DNA from: NIOZ-UU13 sp035528395
Lineage (GTDB): Bacteria > Planctomycetota > Phycisphaerae > Sedimentisphaerales > Anaerobacaceae
Direction: 5' to 3'
Assembly (NCBI GenBank): GCA_035528395.1
Contig: DATKYR010000035.1
Coordinates: 13,837 to 77,836 of the forward strand
Length of the DNA: 64,000 bases
Each line of letters starts with the position of its first letter. Positions within the stretch are counted from its first letter, which is position 1. Positions 63,979 through 64,000 of the stretch are shown in pieces. The position numbers were made by a program, and so were the translations under genes. Under the pieces are notes generated by a model. It saw only the letters and a list, made by a program, of their open reading frames with translations, searched no databases and was not told the origin of the DNA.

Positions 63979-64000
63979 TACCATTAACCTCCAAATCTTT

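Overview
The window looks like a chromosomal piece of a heterotrophic planctomycete, most likely class Phycisphaerae. This is an inference from gene content: many Tat-signal sugar-handling proteins (Gfo/Idh/MocA, xylose-isomerase-like TIM barrels, ThuA, enolase-superfamily), secreted PQQ-type propellers, a prepilin with the H-X9-DG tail, a PEP-CTERM tail, FGE/SUMF1 domains and ECF sigma factors paired with membrane proteins. No rRNA or ribosomal protein is present to confirm it.

Layout. 1-3.0 kb: the end of a di-heme cytochrome c peroxidase and a secreted double metallo-beta-lactamase protein. 3.3-10 kb: an amino-sugar/peptidoglycan recycling locus, with a Na+/solute symporter, murQ and anmK read leftward with ATGA overlaps, and divergently a GCKR-like double-SIS protein and a beta-lactamase-fold lipoprotein. 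10-20 kb: a heparinase/M14-peptidase fusion, an H-X9-DG prepilin, a sugar isomerase, an unknown secreted toroid protein and a formate/nitrite-type channel fused to CBS domains. 20.4-27.7 kb: a truncated tRNA-Arg, a transposase stub, a methyltransferase, then a G+C-rich leftward operon (isomerase, two amidohydrolases, an esterase, Tat-exported proteins). 28.6-36 kb: an enolase-superfamily enzyme, a broken Gfo/Idh gene, and an ECF sigma gene overlapping a 1087-residue membrane protein that carries a subtilisin domain between two copies of a novel-looking repeat domain. 36-48 kb: a graveyard of gene fragments (ArsS, DUF3179, FGE/PEP-CTERM, ankyrin) around a heterodimeric ABC exporter, a secreted unknown protein, an FGE-like lipoprotein and a second ECF sigma/anti-sigma locus, ending at an intact tRNA-Arg(ACG). 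48.8-64 kb: RraA-like lipoprotein, two glycoside hydrolases, Gfo/Idh, three proteins with PQQ-type blades (one fused to a methyltransferase, one reduced to a single blade), a triple-repeat secreted protein and a ThuA protein.

How it fits together. Most intact genes serve uptake and stepwise breakdown of complex glycans outside the cytoplasm, recycling of muramic-acid sugars inside it, and envelope-linked regulation through ECF sigma factors. The densest novelty is the sigma/membrane-subtilase pair at 32.1-35.9 kb, the 150-bp repeat shared by two decayed loci (30.0 and 47.5 kb), and the 28-kb interval bounded by a half tRNA-Arg and a whole tRNA-Arg, which contains the compositionally foreign G+C-rich operon and most of the fragments.
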